Shown here piece by piece: positions 36,717-49,032 of a DNA stretch of 64,000 nt. The stretch's first letter is position 1, and every line of letters starts with the position of its first letter. Source of the DNA: Onthophagus taurus (taxonomy: Eukaryota > Arthropoda > Insecta > Coleoptera > Scarabaeidae); NCBI RefSeq assembly GCF_036711975.1, contig NC_091975.1:10790501-10854500 (forward strand), in the 5' to 3' direction. The notes beneath the pieces were generated by a model that worked only from the letters and a program-made list of their open reading frames with translations, was not told where the DNA came from and did not search any database. A program made the translations under genes and the position numbers.

Positions 36717-38142
36717 TCATGTATCAGCATCGACTTCCTTAAAATCCATAACTAAAGCTGAGATATCATCCCTAGCCTCAGTAAATTCACCCTCTTCCAT
36801 TCCCTCACCTACATAATGGTGTATAAAAGCCCTTTTTTTAAACATCAGATCATATTTGTGACATATTCGTTGCCAAGTTTCTTTTATTGCTGTGCTATTT
36901 GATAACATTGTAACAGCTCTTTGGGTTCTTGCTAAATCACCACCAGGTACGCACGTTGGGGGTTGATAATTTATGCCGACCTAAACGAAAATTAAACAAT
37001 TTTGTTACAAATTAATAAAAATTAGCATTAATTTAATAACCTTAAACCCAGTTGGACACCAATCAACAAATTGAATCGTGCGTTTACTCTTTATATTCGC
37101 AATGGCGTTATTAACATCCGTTGGGGCGACGTCCCCCCGATACAAAAGACAACAAGACATGTAACGTCCGTTTCTCGGGTCGCATTTAACCATTTGATTA
37201 GCAGGTTCAAAACAAGAATTTGTTAATTGAGCAGTTGATAAAGCTTCGTGGTAAGCTTTTGAGGCAGGTACAAAAGGAGCAAAGGTAATTAAAGGGAAAT
37301 GAATTCTTGGATAAGGCACTAAATTCGTTTGAAATTCGACTAGATCCACGTTAACCTGGCCTTCAAACCGTAAAGATGCGGTCACCGATGACACGACTTG
37401 TCCTAATAAACGGTTTAAATTGGTGTAAGTTGGACGGGAGACATCTAAACTTCTTGCTAAGATGTCGTACATCGCCTCGTTATCCATAACGAAGCAAACA
37501 TCTTCGAAATCCATGCAACCATGAGTTGTTAAAACGGCGTTGTAAGGTTCAACAATAACCGGGGATATCTAAATTAATTTTTTATTAAATAACAATTAAT
37601 TAAAGCAATGTTTAGGTTACATGTGGAGCTGGGTAAACAGCAAATTCTAATTTACTCGTCCTTCCATAATCAGAACACAAATTATCCATCATTAAAGTAG
37701 TAAATCCCGACCCAGTTCCTCCTCCAAAAGCGCGAAATAAAATAAATCCTTGCACTTTATGACACCCTTCCGCAATCTTTCGAGTCCTATCTAAAGCTAA
37801 ATCAATCATTTCTTTTCCAACGCTATAACAACCCCTCGCATAATTATTAGCGGCATCTTCTTTACCAGTTAATAGAGTTTCGGGGTGAAATAATTGCCGG
37901 TAAGTTCCCGTTCTAATCTCATCTATCACCGTTGGTTCTAAATCAACCATCACAACTCTTGGCACACATTTCCCAGCCATTGAAACTGAGAAAAATGCGT
38001 TATAACTATCATCTACGTTTCGTCCACCACCTTGATAAAGACAACCATCGGGTTGTATGCCATGTTCTAAGCAGTAAAGTTCCCAACATGCGTTTGCTAT
38101 TTGTACTCCGGCTTGTCCGATATGGATTTGAATGACTTCTCC
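36717..38142 (-). CDS. Divergent alpha-tubulin, 5' exon not found
   Basis: Exons on the minus strand: 37621-38142 (or 38138), 37041-37568 and 36717-36980, all with coherent phases, give ~438 aa. The initial ATG exon was not identified. Conserved parts include [20 protein letters not shown], the GTP-binding [49 protein letters not shown] and [15 protein letters not shown]. The loop that normally holds the acetylated Lys40 reads [18 protein letters not shown] and has no equivalent Lys. The protein ends [10 protein letters not shown], lacking the acidic EEGEEY-type tail and terminal Tyr. It is probably a specialised (for example germline) isotype, not the ubiquitous one. The donor of the middle exon is an unusual GTTATT. 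Confidence 0.93.
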
Positions 38143-38412
38143 CTTAAAAAGAAGTTAATGTGCTGAGGAAGATTTTGTTTAAATGCTAGGAATTTAGTAA
38201 TACCGACGACGGCATATTATTTTTCCGTTAAATTGTTCATTATTCTATTTTTTTATACTAAAAATTTTGATCCTGAAATGAAAAAAAATTTGATTTTGAA
38301 ATGGTTAAGATTTTTTTGACATTTTTTTTTGAGTGACAAAAAGAAATTGTTTCAATAAAAATTTATTTCATTAAATTAGTTTTTAATACAATTAGAAAAT
38401 TTATTTTTAAAT

Positions 38413-38922
38413 TTAAGGATTAACAATAGGAGGTCGAACTGGTCCCATAGGCCCCATAGGCCCCATCGGCATCATTCCCATCATCGGCGGTCTCATTCCC
38501 ATCATAGGAGGCATCGGACCGTGGGGACCCATCATCATCGGGGGCATTGGTCCACCAGGAGTCATTCCTACAATAAATTGTAATGAGATTAATTAAAATT
38601 TTATTATTTTGAGTAATATCAAACCTGGTGGCATCATTCCGGGCGCTCCAGGCCCACTTGGTCTTTGTCCCATCGTTAATTGAGCCGGGGGTGGAATAGC
38701 AACCCCCTTTCCAGGGGGCGCAAACGGATTATTAGCGATTTTCCCAGCTTTAAAAGCAGCTGTTGTAGCATCGATTAAGTGCTGAGCTTGCTCCTCCATC
38801 CATTTTTGGTAATAAAATTTAACATTATCTTTATGTTTCCTACCAGTACAATGAGTTTTTCGTACGCTTGGGGAGTCATGAGTGAGATATGTATCGCAAT
38901 AATCACAATAATATTTTGGCAT
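38413..38922 (-). CDS. U1 small nuclear ribonucleoprotein C
   Basis: Exons 38625-38922 and 38413-38567 (GTTTGA donor, TTGTAG acceptor, phase 1) give 150 aa. The N-terminus [20 protein letters not shown] followed by [14 protein letters not shown] is the U1-C C2H2-type zinc finger (CX2C...HX5H). It contacts the U1-70K/Sm core and stabilises pairing of U1 snRNA with 5' splice sites. The second exon encodes the usual Pro/Met/Gly-rich tail ([12 protein letters not shown]). It starts 271 bp from the tubulin coding end and lies on the same strand. It appears intact. Confidence 0.95.
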
Positions 38923-40265
38923 TGTAGGTTATGTTTAGACAAGATTGAGGTTATGTCTCCTTTCTAAGTTAATTTTTAATTAAATTAATTTATTGGCTTA
39001 CTTAAATAATATAAGTTAAGTTAATAAAACGTCACAAAGTTGATTTGAGGTTGAGTATAAACAATAATTAAGCGAAATTGATTTTTTTATCAATAAATAA
39101 TCTTAGTGACACAATCAATACCAACTTAAGAAATTAAGTTAAAAACCCTAAAATTATTAAAGAAATTTGAAATAAATTTAGGTATTTTCAATATTATTAT
39201 TACTAAATAATAATAATACAATAAAATATTGAAAAACATTAACAAAAAATAATTTTATTTAAGTTATCCATCAAATTTGAAATGCCATCTAGTGGATAAT
39301 AATTACACTAAGTTTTACAGAAAACTTTAAACTTGCTATCTACATTAAAACTTTAATTATTTATTATAAACAATTATTGCAAAAAAAGGAAGGCCACAGT
39401 CGCTACCATAGGATTTCAAATCAATTATTTAGTTACAGTTGCGAAAGGCAATATAGCGTTGTATATCGTCGGTGTGTCTGGGTTCCCCAGGCAACTTCGG
39501 ACCTTCCCTATCCTTTGATTCCCTTCACCACGTTTATATCCCAGAAAATCCCACATCTTTACAACGAGAACTTCTCAAATGAAATAAATAAATGTTATAA
39601 AATCCTCAAAGAATTCCCACAAAGTATTTCTACAAACTTTAAGGCACAATTCTAATCCTAATTTCGATCATTTTGGTACAAAATCTCTTTGTGTTGTTTC
39701 AACAAGAAAATGCGAATTACGTTGTAACACGTGCTTTTTCATCGATCGATTCTGCTTAATTATTTCGTTTAATAATTCGTTTTATTATTTCGTTTAATCA
39801 TCATGGAATTTTTCGTTGAATATTCTAGAAGATAATGATAATGTAACGGATATCAGTATTTCATTACAATTTTACGACGAATTTCACCACGTGGTTCGAT
39901 AATCGATATCGGACTTTACCCGATAAAAATATTGAATTAATCTTAATCATATCTTAAGATAAAACATAAAATTTTTGTAATTCGTTGAAAGATTTTTGAA
40001 TTTCCCGCTTTTAAATTGACGGTTTTATACTGCGACCACGCGGATTAAAAGAATTTATTCCGGGTAACTTTTAATATTAATTTTGGGTTTAATGAGTAAA
40101 AAAAATGTTTTTAAATCGATTGGTGGTGATTGTTTTTGATTTTAAATAATAATTATTTGTTAAATTGTGTTTTTAATTATTGGGGTTCGAGGCTATAAAA
40201 TGTCGGCCAATAAGAACCGATTTGGTACTAAAATTGGTGCGTTTTGATTGGCTGACAGGGCGATG
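38923..40265. other. Intergenic between U1-C and Hsc70
   Basis: Non-coding, AT-rich sequence. A 92-codon frame at 39377-39655 has no recognisable content. Scattered TTCTAGAAG (near 39826) could be an isolated heat-shock half-site pair. No repeat was seen. Confidence 0.5.
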
Positions 40266-40304
40266 CTTCCAGGACGTTCTAGAAAATCCATCGTTTGCTA
40301 TAAG
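40266..40304 (+). promoter_or_regulatory. Heat-shock elements and TATA box of the Hsc70 gene
   Basis: From 40267, 5-bp modules alternate: TTC, GGA, TTC, GAA, TCC at positions 40267, 40272, 40277, 40282 and 40287. Three are perfect nTTCn/nGAAn units and two have one mismatch. This is the known binding layout for trimeric heat-shock factor. TATAAG follows at 40299, with a transcription start expected ~30 bp later. A spliced 5' UTR exon ends at 40429 (CAAG|GTACG), and the UTR intron runs to the start codon. Another TATA-like element is at 40194. Confidence 0.75.
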
Positions 40305-40510
40305 GTTCGAAGCAGCGGTTAAGAGCCGGCCATTCGTGTAAAAACCTTCGTACAGTGAGCGTCATTACGTCGCATTTTCACAACTTTTAGAACCTTTTAA
40401 GAATTAGCACATAAAGAAATTAAAACAAGGTACGATCTTATTCTTTAATTTATTTAATTTTTGACTTGTGAAGTTTATTTTTTGCTAATAATCGTTTCAT
40501 TAACGTTTAG

Positions 40511-43500
40511 ATGGCAAAAGCACCAGCAGTCGGTATCGATTTGGGCACGACGTATTCTTGCGTCGGTGTTTTCCAACATGGAAAGGTCGAAATTATCGCC
40601 AACGATCAGGGTAACAGGACGACGCCCTCGTACGTTGCATTCACAGACACCGAACGTCTTATTGGAGATGCCGCTAAAAACCAAGTCGCTATGAATCCCA
40701 ACAACACAATTTTCGGTAAGGAAAAAAAAGATATAACCTTGAATTTTTAGATAAGGAAAAAATTCTTGGCCGCCATTTTGGTACCAACCTAAAAAAATTA
40801 TTTAAATTTGCTAAATAAATATGCTTAATTGCTTTATAAAAATAGTTTCGACCTCAAAATTTAATTTAGATCTGTTATACAACATTGAACTCGACCTTGA
40901 ATTGACTGTTTTATAATTATGTCTTCTTGATTTGGAAAAGTAGGTTTATTCCTCCGTAAAACTCTTGAACCATCCTGATTTTGTGTTTAGTCGAAGGTCG
41001 TATGACTCAGCTCCTTTTATCAATGTAGAAAATTGCTTTAAAGAAGCTGAGTCATCATAATTTACCTTGAATTATGCTTATTTCAACCAAAAGGTGTCTT
41101 TAAAAGGATGTTTTAATAGAAATAAAATAAAATTATTTAATTATAAAATAATTGTAGATTTAAAAATGTATTTAAAAAGTTTAAGAACACTTCTCATTTA
41201 CAAATTGAATCTCCAAAATCTCAATTTACTTCTGCAACAACTTTAATTCATTTAAAAATGTGTTTCAAGGTATATCGGGCATTCAAGAGAGACCTAGCTG
41301 GTTGGAATTGAGATTGATTCATAGCCTAGAAGAACCCAAATTCTTCTTATTAAAAGAGTTACATAATTGTTGGGTTGAATGTTACTCAGATTTGTTTTGT
41401 AATAAATACTCTGTAGTTACAGATAACAAGACACCTATTGCTTCTATTTCCTATATGTGCTGAATACTTTTGTTATTACTCTGGCTACAGTGATTTCTTA
41501 ATCACCTTTTATCTTCATGTTCTCAAGTTCCTACTTGGTTAAGCAAATGATGTTAAGCTTTTAACAACTGTAATCTGACTCCAAAAATCAATCACCAACC
41601 TCAAAATAACGTTTCTTACAACCAAAATGACTTTCAACTTCAAAATGATATTGTATCATCTTTAACATTGTACTTTAAAATGACATTTATCACTTAAAAA
41701 ATGTCATTATGGAATTGTAAACGTCATTTCTCAAGGTGAAGTAGACTTTTATAACTTCAAAATGGAATTTCTCACTTTTTAAAATGTCTTTGTGAACTTC
41801 AAAGCGACATTTCTTATAGCAAAGTTGACTTTTTGAACTTTGAAATGAAATTTCTAACTTTTGAAATGATTTTGCGAACTTCAAAATGACATTTCTTAGC
41901 CTCAAAAAGACATCATCAACTTCAAAATAGCGTTTTTTATAGTTAAGATGACTTTCACTTCAAAATGATATTGTATATCTTTGACATTGTACTTTAAAAT
42001 GACATTTATCACTTAAAGAATGTCATTATGGAATTCTAAACGTCATTTCTCAAGGTGAAGTAGACTTTTATAACTTCAAAATGAAATTTCTCACTTTTAA
42101 AATGTCTTTGTGAACTTCAAAGCGACATTTCTTATAGCAATGTTGACTTTTTGAGCTTTGAAATGAAATTTCTAACTTTTGAAATGACTTTGCGAACTTC
42201 AAAATAACGTTTCTTGCCTCAAAAAGACATCTTATTGTTTTAGAATAAAGCTAAGAATAAACTTTTTTTTTTTTAGTGTTGTCAAAGAAATTAAATTTAC
42301 AGTTTCCTGTAAATTACCCTACTATAACCAAAAATTGTTCTACTAAAAATTTATGTAAAATTTACTTTATTTTCTAATATGTAACATTCTAACATGTTAA
42401 ACTTTTTATAATTTTCGTAATCCATCTTAAAAAACAGGATTATTAATTTGAACGTTTATTTGAATTTAATTAAAAAAATGTATGAGCGCCATCTATCAAT
42501 AATTTATTAAGTCATTTATTAATAATATTAAATATTAATAAAAATTGTGAAATAATGCAATCTATTCCAACTTTTGTGTGAAACAAATATAAATTAAATA
42601 GTTCAACAAATCTATTTGTTTCAAATATCAGAAATATGTTTTTTTTTTTAATTTTTAGTTATAATTTACAGGAAACTGTAAATTTAATTTTTTTGATGAC
42701 ACAAAAAAGTTTATTTAAACCTTATATTTTTGTAATCAGAAAAAAATAACGAATTTAATAAGCGAATAATTAGTGGTTGTTTCCATTTAAAAAAACAAAA
42801 ATTGTCATGATATCTAAAACCGAAAAATTTTTTTTGATTACGTCATGAAATTCTCTGTAAAAAAAGTGTCCATATAATGTCTTGGTCCATTAATTGCACT
42901 TGTTGGTTTTACGATATTTGCAATTTTGGCGCTTTGAGGTTTTCGGCATTAGCAGTTTCTTGAAAAACGAGATCATGTTTCCTAGTTAGCCTATTTGGAC
43001 ATTGAATTTGAACCACCCTGTAGTTTAAAATGACATTTGTCACTTAAAAAATGTCATTATGACATTCTAAACGTCATTTCTTAAGGCAAAGTAGACTTTT
43101 TCAACTTCAAAATGATATTTCTCAAACCTAAGCGTTTCAAATGATTATGAATTAGGTAAATTTAATCACGAGTTGTTATTCGCTGGTTTGCATCAATTAA
43201 TGCCTTAATTGTGTCTTCATCAGCTTCAAGTGGCCTTTCAGAAAGATGGTGCATCTTCAACATCAATATTATTATATTACAGTTAGAAAATATATCTTCT
43301 CTGCCTTAAAAGATTGCGTTTTATTTTAATGGGTCTCAACTGTAGCGCTTTCCCTGCAAGCAATTTCATTTCATGATATTCAAAAAAATTAAGAACCCCC
43401 CCAATTTTATATTCTATGTAAGATTTGAACAGAAAATGATTTAAATTTTGATAATGTAAAATCATTCATGATAGAAATATGTATATTTAATAAAAATGAT

Positions 43501-45424
43501 ATTAACCCTAATAAGTTTTATTTTTAAGTTTGTAAATGATGAGATTAAAAGTCATGCCAGACTGGAGTTTATGAATAAACTATGTTTACCATAAATTACT
43601 GAAGATTTAAAATGTTATAAATTATTTTTAAAGTGTAAAAACCCCATATTAATTTTTTTTTTGTTTAAAACAGATGCTAAAAGATTGATTGGACGTAGAT
43701 TCGATGATACTACAGTCCAAGCTGATATGAAACATTGGCCATTCGATGTAATTAACGACAACACCAAGCCAAAGATCAAAGTAGAATACAAAGGAGAAGT
43801 AAAATCATTCTATCCAGAAGAAGTGAGCTCCATGGTTTTAACCAAAATGAAGGAAACCGCCGAAGCGTACCTGGGAAAATCAGTTGTTAACGCTGTAATC
43901 ACCGTCCCCGCCTATTTCAACGACTCCCAGCGTCAAGCAACTAAAGATGCTGGAACAATCGCAGGGTTACATGTTTTGCGTATCATCAACGAGCCAACAG
44001 CAGCCGCCATTGCTTATGGTTTAGATAAAAAGGGAGTTGGAGAAAGAAACGTTTTAATTTTTGATTTGGGCGGTGGAACTTTTGATGTCTCCATTTTAAC
44101 GATTGAGGATGGTATTTTCGAGGTTAAATCAACAGCTGGAGATACTCACTTGGGTGGGGAAGATTTCGATAATAGAATGGTAAATCACTTTGTTCAGGAA
44201 TTTAAGAGGAAATACAAGAAAGATTTGACCTCCAATAAGAGGGCGTTACGTCGTTTGAGAACATCTTGCGAAAGAGCGAAGAGAACTTTATCATCGTCGA
44301 CACAAGCCAGCATCGAAATTGATTCACTGTACGAAGGAATCGACTTTTACACATCCATAACTCGCGCTCGATTTGAAGAACTTAACGCCGATTTGTTCCG
44401 CTCGACCATGGAACCAGTTGAGAAGTCCCTTCGGGATGCTAAAATGGATAAAGCTCAAATCCACGACATCGTCCTTGTTGGTGGATCCACGCGTATCCCA
44501 AAAGTTCAAAAACTCCTTCAAGATTTCTTCAATGGTAAAGAATTGAATAAATCTATTAACCCAGATGAAGCCGTCGCTTACGGTGCCGCCGTTCAAGCCG
44601 CAATCTTGCACGGCGACAAATCGGAAGAGGTACAGGATTTGTTGCTTTTGGACGTTACTCCTTTGTCGTTGGGTATCGAGACCGCTGGAGGCGTAATGAC
44701 CGCCCTCATTAAGCGTAACACTACGATCCCTACGAAACAGACGCAGACGTTCACAACTTATTCTGATAACCAACCAGGCGTGCTGATTCAGGTTTACGAA
44801 GGAGAAAGAGCCATGACTAAAGATAACAACCTTTTGGGTAAATTCGAACTTACCGGGATTCCACCAGCACCTAGAGGAGTTCCACAAATCGAAGTAACCT
44901 TCGATATCGACGCTAACGGTATCTTAAACGTAACCGCCATCGAAAAATCCACCAATAAAGAAAATAAGATTACTATCACCAACGATAAGGGACGTTTGAG
45001 TAAAGAGGAAATTGAACGTATGGTTAATGATGCGGAGAAATATCGTAGCGAAGATGAAAAACAAAGAAACACCATTTCCGCTAAAAACGCTTTGGAGTCT
45101 TACTGCTTCAATATTAAGGCGACCATGGAAGATGAGAAGGTTAAAGATAAAATCAGCGAGTCCGACAAGAACACCGTCATGGAGAAGTGTAACGAAGTTA
45201 TTGCTTGGTTAGATGCGAATCAATTGGCCGACAAAGAAGAATACGAACACAAACAAAAGGAATTGGAAGGAGTCTGCAATCCAATCATTACCAAATTCTA
45301 TCAAGCTGCCGGTGGTGCTCCTGGTGGTATGCCTGGATTCCCCGGTGGAGCCGGAGCTGCACCAGGAGGACCAGCACCTGGAGCTGGTGGAAACACTGGA
45401 CCAACTATCGAAGAAGTTGATTAA
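40511..45424 (+). CDS. Cytosolic heat shock cognate 70 kDa protein (Hsp70 family)
   Basis: Exons 40511-40715 and 43674-45424 (phase 1 split of the Asp codon in [13 protein letters not shown]) give 651 aa, the usual length. Signatures are [12 protein letters not shown], the ATP-binding [12 protein letters not shown], and [15 protein letters not shown] in the nucleotide-binding domain. The substrate-binding domain follows, then a GGxPG-rich tail ending EEVD, the cytosolic co-chaperone (TPR) docking motif. It folds nascent and stressed proteins with J-proteins. Introns in the 5' UTR and at Asp69, with an EEVD end, favour the constitutive Hsc70-4 type over intronless inducible Hsp70. The upstream heat-shock elements suggest it may still respond to stress. 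The reading frame is intact. Confidence 0.97.
41620..42240. repeat. Tandem duplication in the Hsc70 intron
   Basis: Two copies of a ~318-bp segment (landmarks GTACTTTAAAATGACATTTA, GTCATTTCTCAAGGTGAAG, TTGACTTTTTGA) start near 41650 and 41965. A third partial copy lies at 43018-43125, beyond a MITE-like element. The segment itself is made of degenerate short repeats of ACTTCAAAATGACATTTCT type. It lies within intron 1. Confidence 0.85.
42256..42715. mobile_element. MITE-like inverted-repeat element in the Hsc70 intron
   Basis: The left end (AATAAACTTTTTT, then GTTGTCAAAGAAATT and AAATTTACAGTTTCCTGTAA) is inverted at the right end (TTACAGGAAACTGTAAATTT, then GATGACAC and AAAAAAGTTTATT). Arms are about 60 bp with a few mismatches. 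The interior is AT-rich without a coding frame. The target duplication could not be fixed because the flanks are T-rich. It separates copies of the intron repeat unit. Confidence 0.7.
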
Positions 45425-45674
45425 ACAATTTAATTTTTCTTAAATATCATTCCATTTATTTTATTTTTTTTGAAGAGAAGAAACAGTATTATTTGTTTTT
45501 GTTTAAAAGATTTTTTTTTTGTTTCAACAAATTTTTTTCCCGTTTTTATTTAGTTATAAAAGGGTCCTTTATGAACTTTTGAAACTTGTGGCTCGACTTT
45601 TAATTCTACTCTGATGTAATAGTTCAAGTTTGTCGGTTTTTTTATTTGGAAGCATTTTTTTTTTTTGTGAAACT

Positions 45675-45680
45675 AATAAA
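45675..45680 (+). terminator. Likely polyadenylation signal of Hsc70
   Basis: AATAAA lies 251 bp after the Hsc70 stop codon, within a T-rich 3' UTR. Confidence 0.5.
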
Positions 45681-46383
45681 ACATTTCAATTAATGTTTTT
45701 CTTGGTACTTTTTTAACCTCTAATTGTTTCCTTTCATTTTGTTGTTTCTAAGGATTTTATCAACAATATGAATTTATGTGATAGAGATACAACTTTATTT
45801 ATTATTCATAATTTTTAAGAGTTTAAAAAACTGAAAAAAATTTCAGTTGGATTTTATTCTTATCTTTTTAAGTGATAATGAAGAACAAAAGAATTTGTTT
45901 ATAAGTAATTAAGAAGAGTCTTAAAAGATTAATAGTCAAAATCGTTTCTACATATTATATACAACAGTTTGTAATCAACTGGATTAAAATCAGGATCCTT
46001 AGTAGCTATAAAATCCATGATCGTTATCCTGCATATCCTTAAATTTATATTTTTAATTCTTTCAATATCAGTTTTAGACACCGCCTCCTAATCCCTAATT
46101 CCTGGATAGATATGGATCAACGATGAAATTAGCTGTAAAATCACTCAAAATGGCAAATTTCCTTTCACCAAAACTCGAGGTCCGTTGAGTAACCATCTGT
46201 ATAAGATTATCCAACTCCATATGAACGTATCCCCCCGCAAAGGCCTTGCTATGACGTCATTGGAAGAATTGACATTTCTATGTTTTTATTTATACAGGTA
46301 TTTCATTAAAGAAGCAATATACAAAAAAATAAAATAAATATTAAAATTAAAGCGAAATATTAACGGTTATAATTTTATTATTG

Positions 46384-46610
46384 TTAGGTTATCCAACTTG
46401 ACTCGGTTACCATGGTGATTAAGATCCAAACATTGCAGGTGCTTGTCAAAATTGAAATTGAATTTGTTTTCTTAAGAAGAAAGTCTTATTTAATTGGTTT
46501 AAAAGGCTGTATTTAACTCAAAATTGGTTAATCTAGGGTATTATAAACAAGGTAAGTGGATTAAATCAAAAAAAGATATTTTTAATTTATTTCTCTTAAT
46601 TACAACCGAT
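46384..46610. repeat. Host segment duplicated on both sides of the piggyBac element (copy 1)
   Basis: It contains GGTTATCCAACTTGACTCGG, TTACCATGGTGATTAAGATCC, CTTGTCAAAATTG and GTAAGTGGATTAAATCAAAAA. It is ~85-90% identical by eye to 49033-49230. Without the piggyBac insertion the two copies would be ~353 bp apart, so this was an old tandem duplication and the transposon landed just after copy 1. Confidence 0.85.
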
Positions 46611-46614
46611 TTAA

Positions 46615-48906
46615 CCCAGATATGCCTAATGTACTACATTTAGGACCGTCAATACCTGTTGAAACTTGCAAGGTCATGAGCGCCTGGAAATGCGCACGTT
46701 ACATCAAGTCGTGCATTTTAGATGTAGCAGTGATAGTGATAACTTGCAGTTTAGGTGTTTTCTTTAGATTTTGTTTTAAGTGCATCCGAAAGTCAAGATA
46801 AGTTGGAAATGGATTATTGCCCGGTTCGCTTTGAAAGGTAAGGTAATTTTCAATTATAGAAATTAGAATAATATTATGATTCTTTGATTACAGTAACAAT
46901 AAATAGTTGTATAATTAGTATTATTTAAAAGTTTTGCATTATTCAGTAAATTAGAGTATAAATTAGGACATTAGGATAATAAACGACTATCACGTTCATC
47001 TAATTACAGGGGGTTTTCGCTTCATGAAGCCCTTGCTATGCTTGAAGACAATGACGACATTGTCAGCCAGGTTGATGAAATAACTATATTTCCTCCTGTA
47101 AACGCTGCAGCCGACCTGACAGATGAAGATTCTGGAGCAGAAAATGATCTTACAGTGAATAACCTACCGGCATCACAGTTACAAGCGCCGGTGGAAATCG
47201 TAATTGAAAGTAACTACGACAGTGATTTTTCATCAGATGACAATATACCTCTATCAGAGTTACAATCACAAAACACGGCAGCAAGAAACAAACAAAAAGT
47301 AAAAACTAAAAAGAGACAGATGCACTACAGTTGGATAAAAGAAGATTTGAAATTACCGTCCAGCGACTTTGATAGTCAGCTTTTCTCAAAATTTTTTGAC
47401 GAAGAAGTAATAGAATTGATTTTGAATCAGAGTAATAAGTACGCACAACAAAAAAATAGAAAAGCAGGAAGTAAACGCTTTTATAGGCGTTTTGATACTT
47501 AGTGGATATATGCAAGTACCGAGACGGAGGATGTTCTGGGAACGTGAAAAGATTGCCATAACGTCATGATTACAGAAGCAATTACAAGGGACCGGTTTGA
47601 GTATTTGTTTTCTAATCTTCACGTCTGTGATAATCAGCAGTTGGACCAGGGTGACAAATTCGCTAAACTAAGGCCGCTTTTCACACTGTTGAATAAAAAA
47701 TTCATGGAGAATTCCTCGCTTGAAGAAATGCACTCAGTTGATGAAGCTATGGTTCCGTATTATGGACGTCATAGCTGTAAGCAGTATATTCGAGGAAAAC
47801 CCATGCGCTATGGATATCAGTTATGGGTAGGAAGTACCAGGTTAGGTTACTTGAATTGGTTCGAACCTTATCAAGGAGCCTCTACAAATATAAGTGAAAA
47901 CTTTTCAGAATTGGGAGTTGGTGCTGGAGTAGGCTTAGAATATGCGCAAACTTTACGTAAGGAATATCCAGATAAAAAATTTCATCTCTTTTTTGATAAC
48001 TTTTTTACGTCAATTCCGTTGATCGAAAAACTAACTGACTGGAATTTTTATGCTACTAGTACGGTTAGAGAAAACAGGCTAAAAGACATTTCTCTTATAG
48101 ATTCAAAACTCATAAAGAAGCAGCGCAGAGGAAGTTATGATTATGCAAAAATTGTAGAACAGAATATAATTGTAGTAAAGTGGCACGATAATAGTGTAGT
48201 TTCTGTTTGTGCCAATTTTTCTGGAGTTGCCCCAATTCACTCGGTCACACGTTATTCGCAAAAAGAAAAGAAGAATATTCAGGTACAGCAGCCGCATCTT
48301 ATACAGATGTACAATACAAATATGGGAGGTGTCGACCGCTCTGACCAAAATATCAGCTTATATCGAATTTCGATCAGAGGAAAAAAATGGTATTTTCCTT
48401 TGATATCTCACTGTATTGACATGGCAATTCAAAACGCATGGCATTTGCATCGCAAGAATGGAGGAGAATTAGATCAACTTAGTTTTAGAAGGAGAATTGC
48501 TGTAATGCTGTTGGTTCAGAATAAAAAAACATCGTCATATCAAAAAGGACATACCAGTAGGTCCCACGAAATAGATATACGGTTCGACCGAATAGATCAT
48601 TTAGTTATGCCCCAAGAAAAACGAAGTAGGTGTGCTCATTGCCATTAAAAAACTACAACGAGATGCGCAAAATGTGACATTGGTGTACTCACGAAGTGTT
48701 TTGTTCAGTATCACAGTAATAAATAATTTTACGTTTATAGATATTCATGTGCCGAATGTCCTACATGTACGACGGTCCGAATTTCCAATTTAAAAAAAAA
48801 ACAAATTGTCATGGTTTGTTTGTAAGACTTTGTTTTGCTTCTTTAAATAAGTTTTCAATAAAGTTGTTATGATTTGTAAAGTGGTTTTAATATAGGCATA
48901 TCTGGG
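46615..48906 (+). mobile_element. piggyBac-family transposon, full length, degraded
   Basis: TTAA flanks both ends (46611-46614 and 48907-48910). The terminal inverted repeats are CCCAGATATGCCTA (14 bp, identical). Subterminal motifs with ATGTxCTACAT and the GGACCGTC/GACGGTCC pair occur near both ends. The element is 2292 bp and encloses a transposase gene with one small intron and several inactivating changes. Termini look intact, so it could still be moved by an active transposase supplied elsewhere. Confidence 0.95.
46809..48726 (+). pseudogene. piggyBac transposase, spliced, frameshifted
   Basis: Exon 46809-46837 encodes MDYCPVRFER. A 172-bp GT-AG intron (46838-47009) follows, then GFSLHEALAMLEDNDD. 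The acidic N-terminus is open to ~47475. The frame then shifts to encode the VLILSGYMQVPRRRMFW tract and shifts back in an A-run near 47553 to MITEAITRDRFEYLF. The three catalytic aspartates of the family fit SVDEAMVPYYG, FFDNFFTSIP and GGVDRSDQNISLY. A TAA at 48646 interrupts the C-terminal Cys-rich domain, but codons for TRCAKCDIGVLTKCFVQYHS follow in frame. Two frameshifts and a stop make it inactive. Confidence 0.9.
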
Positions 48907-49032
48907 TTAAACTAACTGCAATTAACGAATTTGTTATGAATGCGAGATAATCGTAAAGAATTCGAATTGTTTTAAAATTAATAACAATTAGGTTAGAATT
49001 GATTAAAAAAATCGGAATAAAATTTTATTATT

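Noticed and set aside
38143-38412. First coding exon of alpha-tubulin between tubulin and U1-C
   Set aside because: No ATG followed by a plausible donor in the right phase was found here; it may lie upstream of U1-C, which I cannot decide by reading.
39377-39655. 92-codon plus-strand ORF upstream of Hsc70
   Set aside because: No recognisable motif, splice context or codon signal.
41690-41905. 71-codon minus ORF in the Hsc70 intron
   Set aside because: It lies in a degenerate tandem repeat; repeated residues reflect the repeat unit.
44324-45443. ORFs antisense to or in alternative frames of Hsc70 exon 2
   Set aside because: Shadows of the GC-richer Hsc70 coding sequence.
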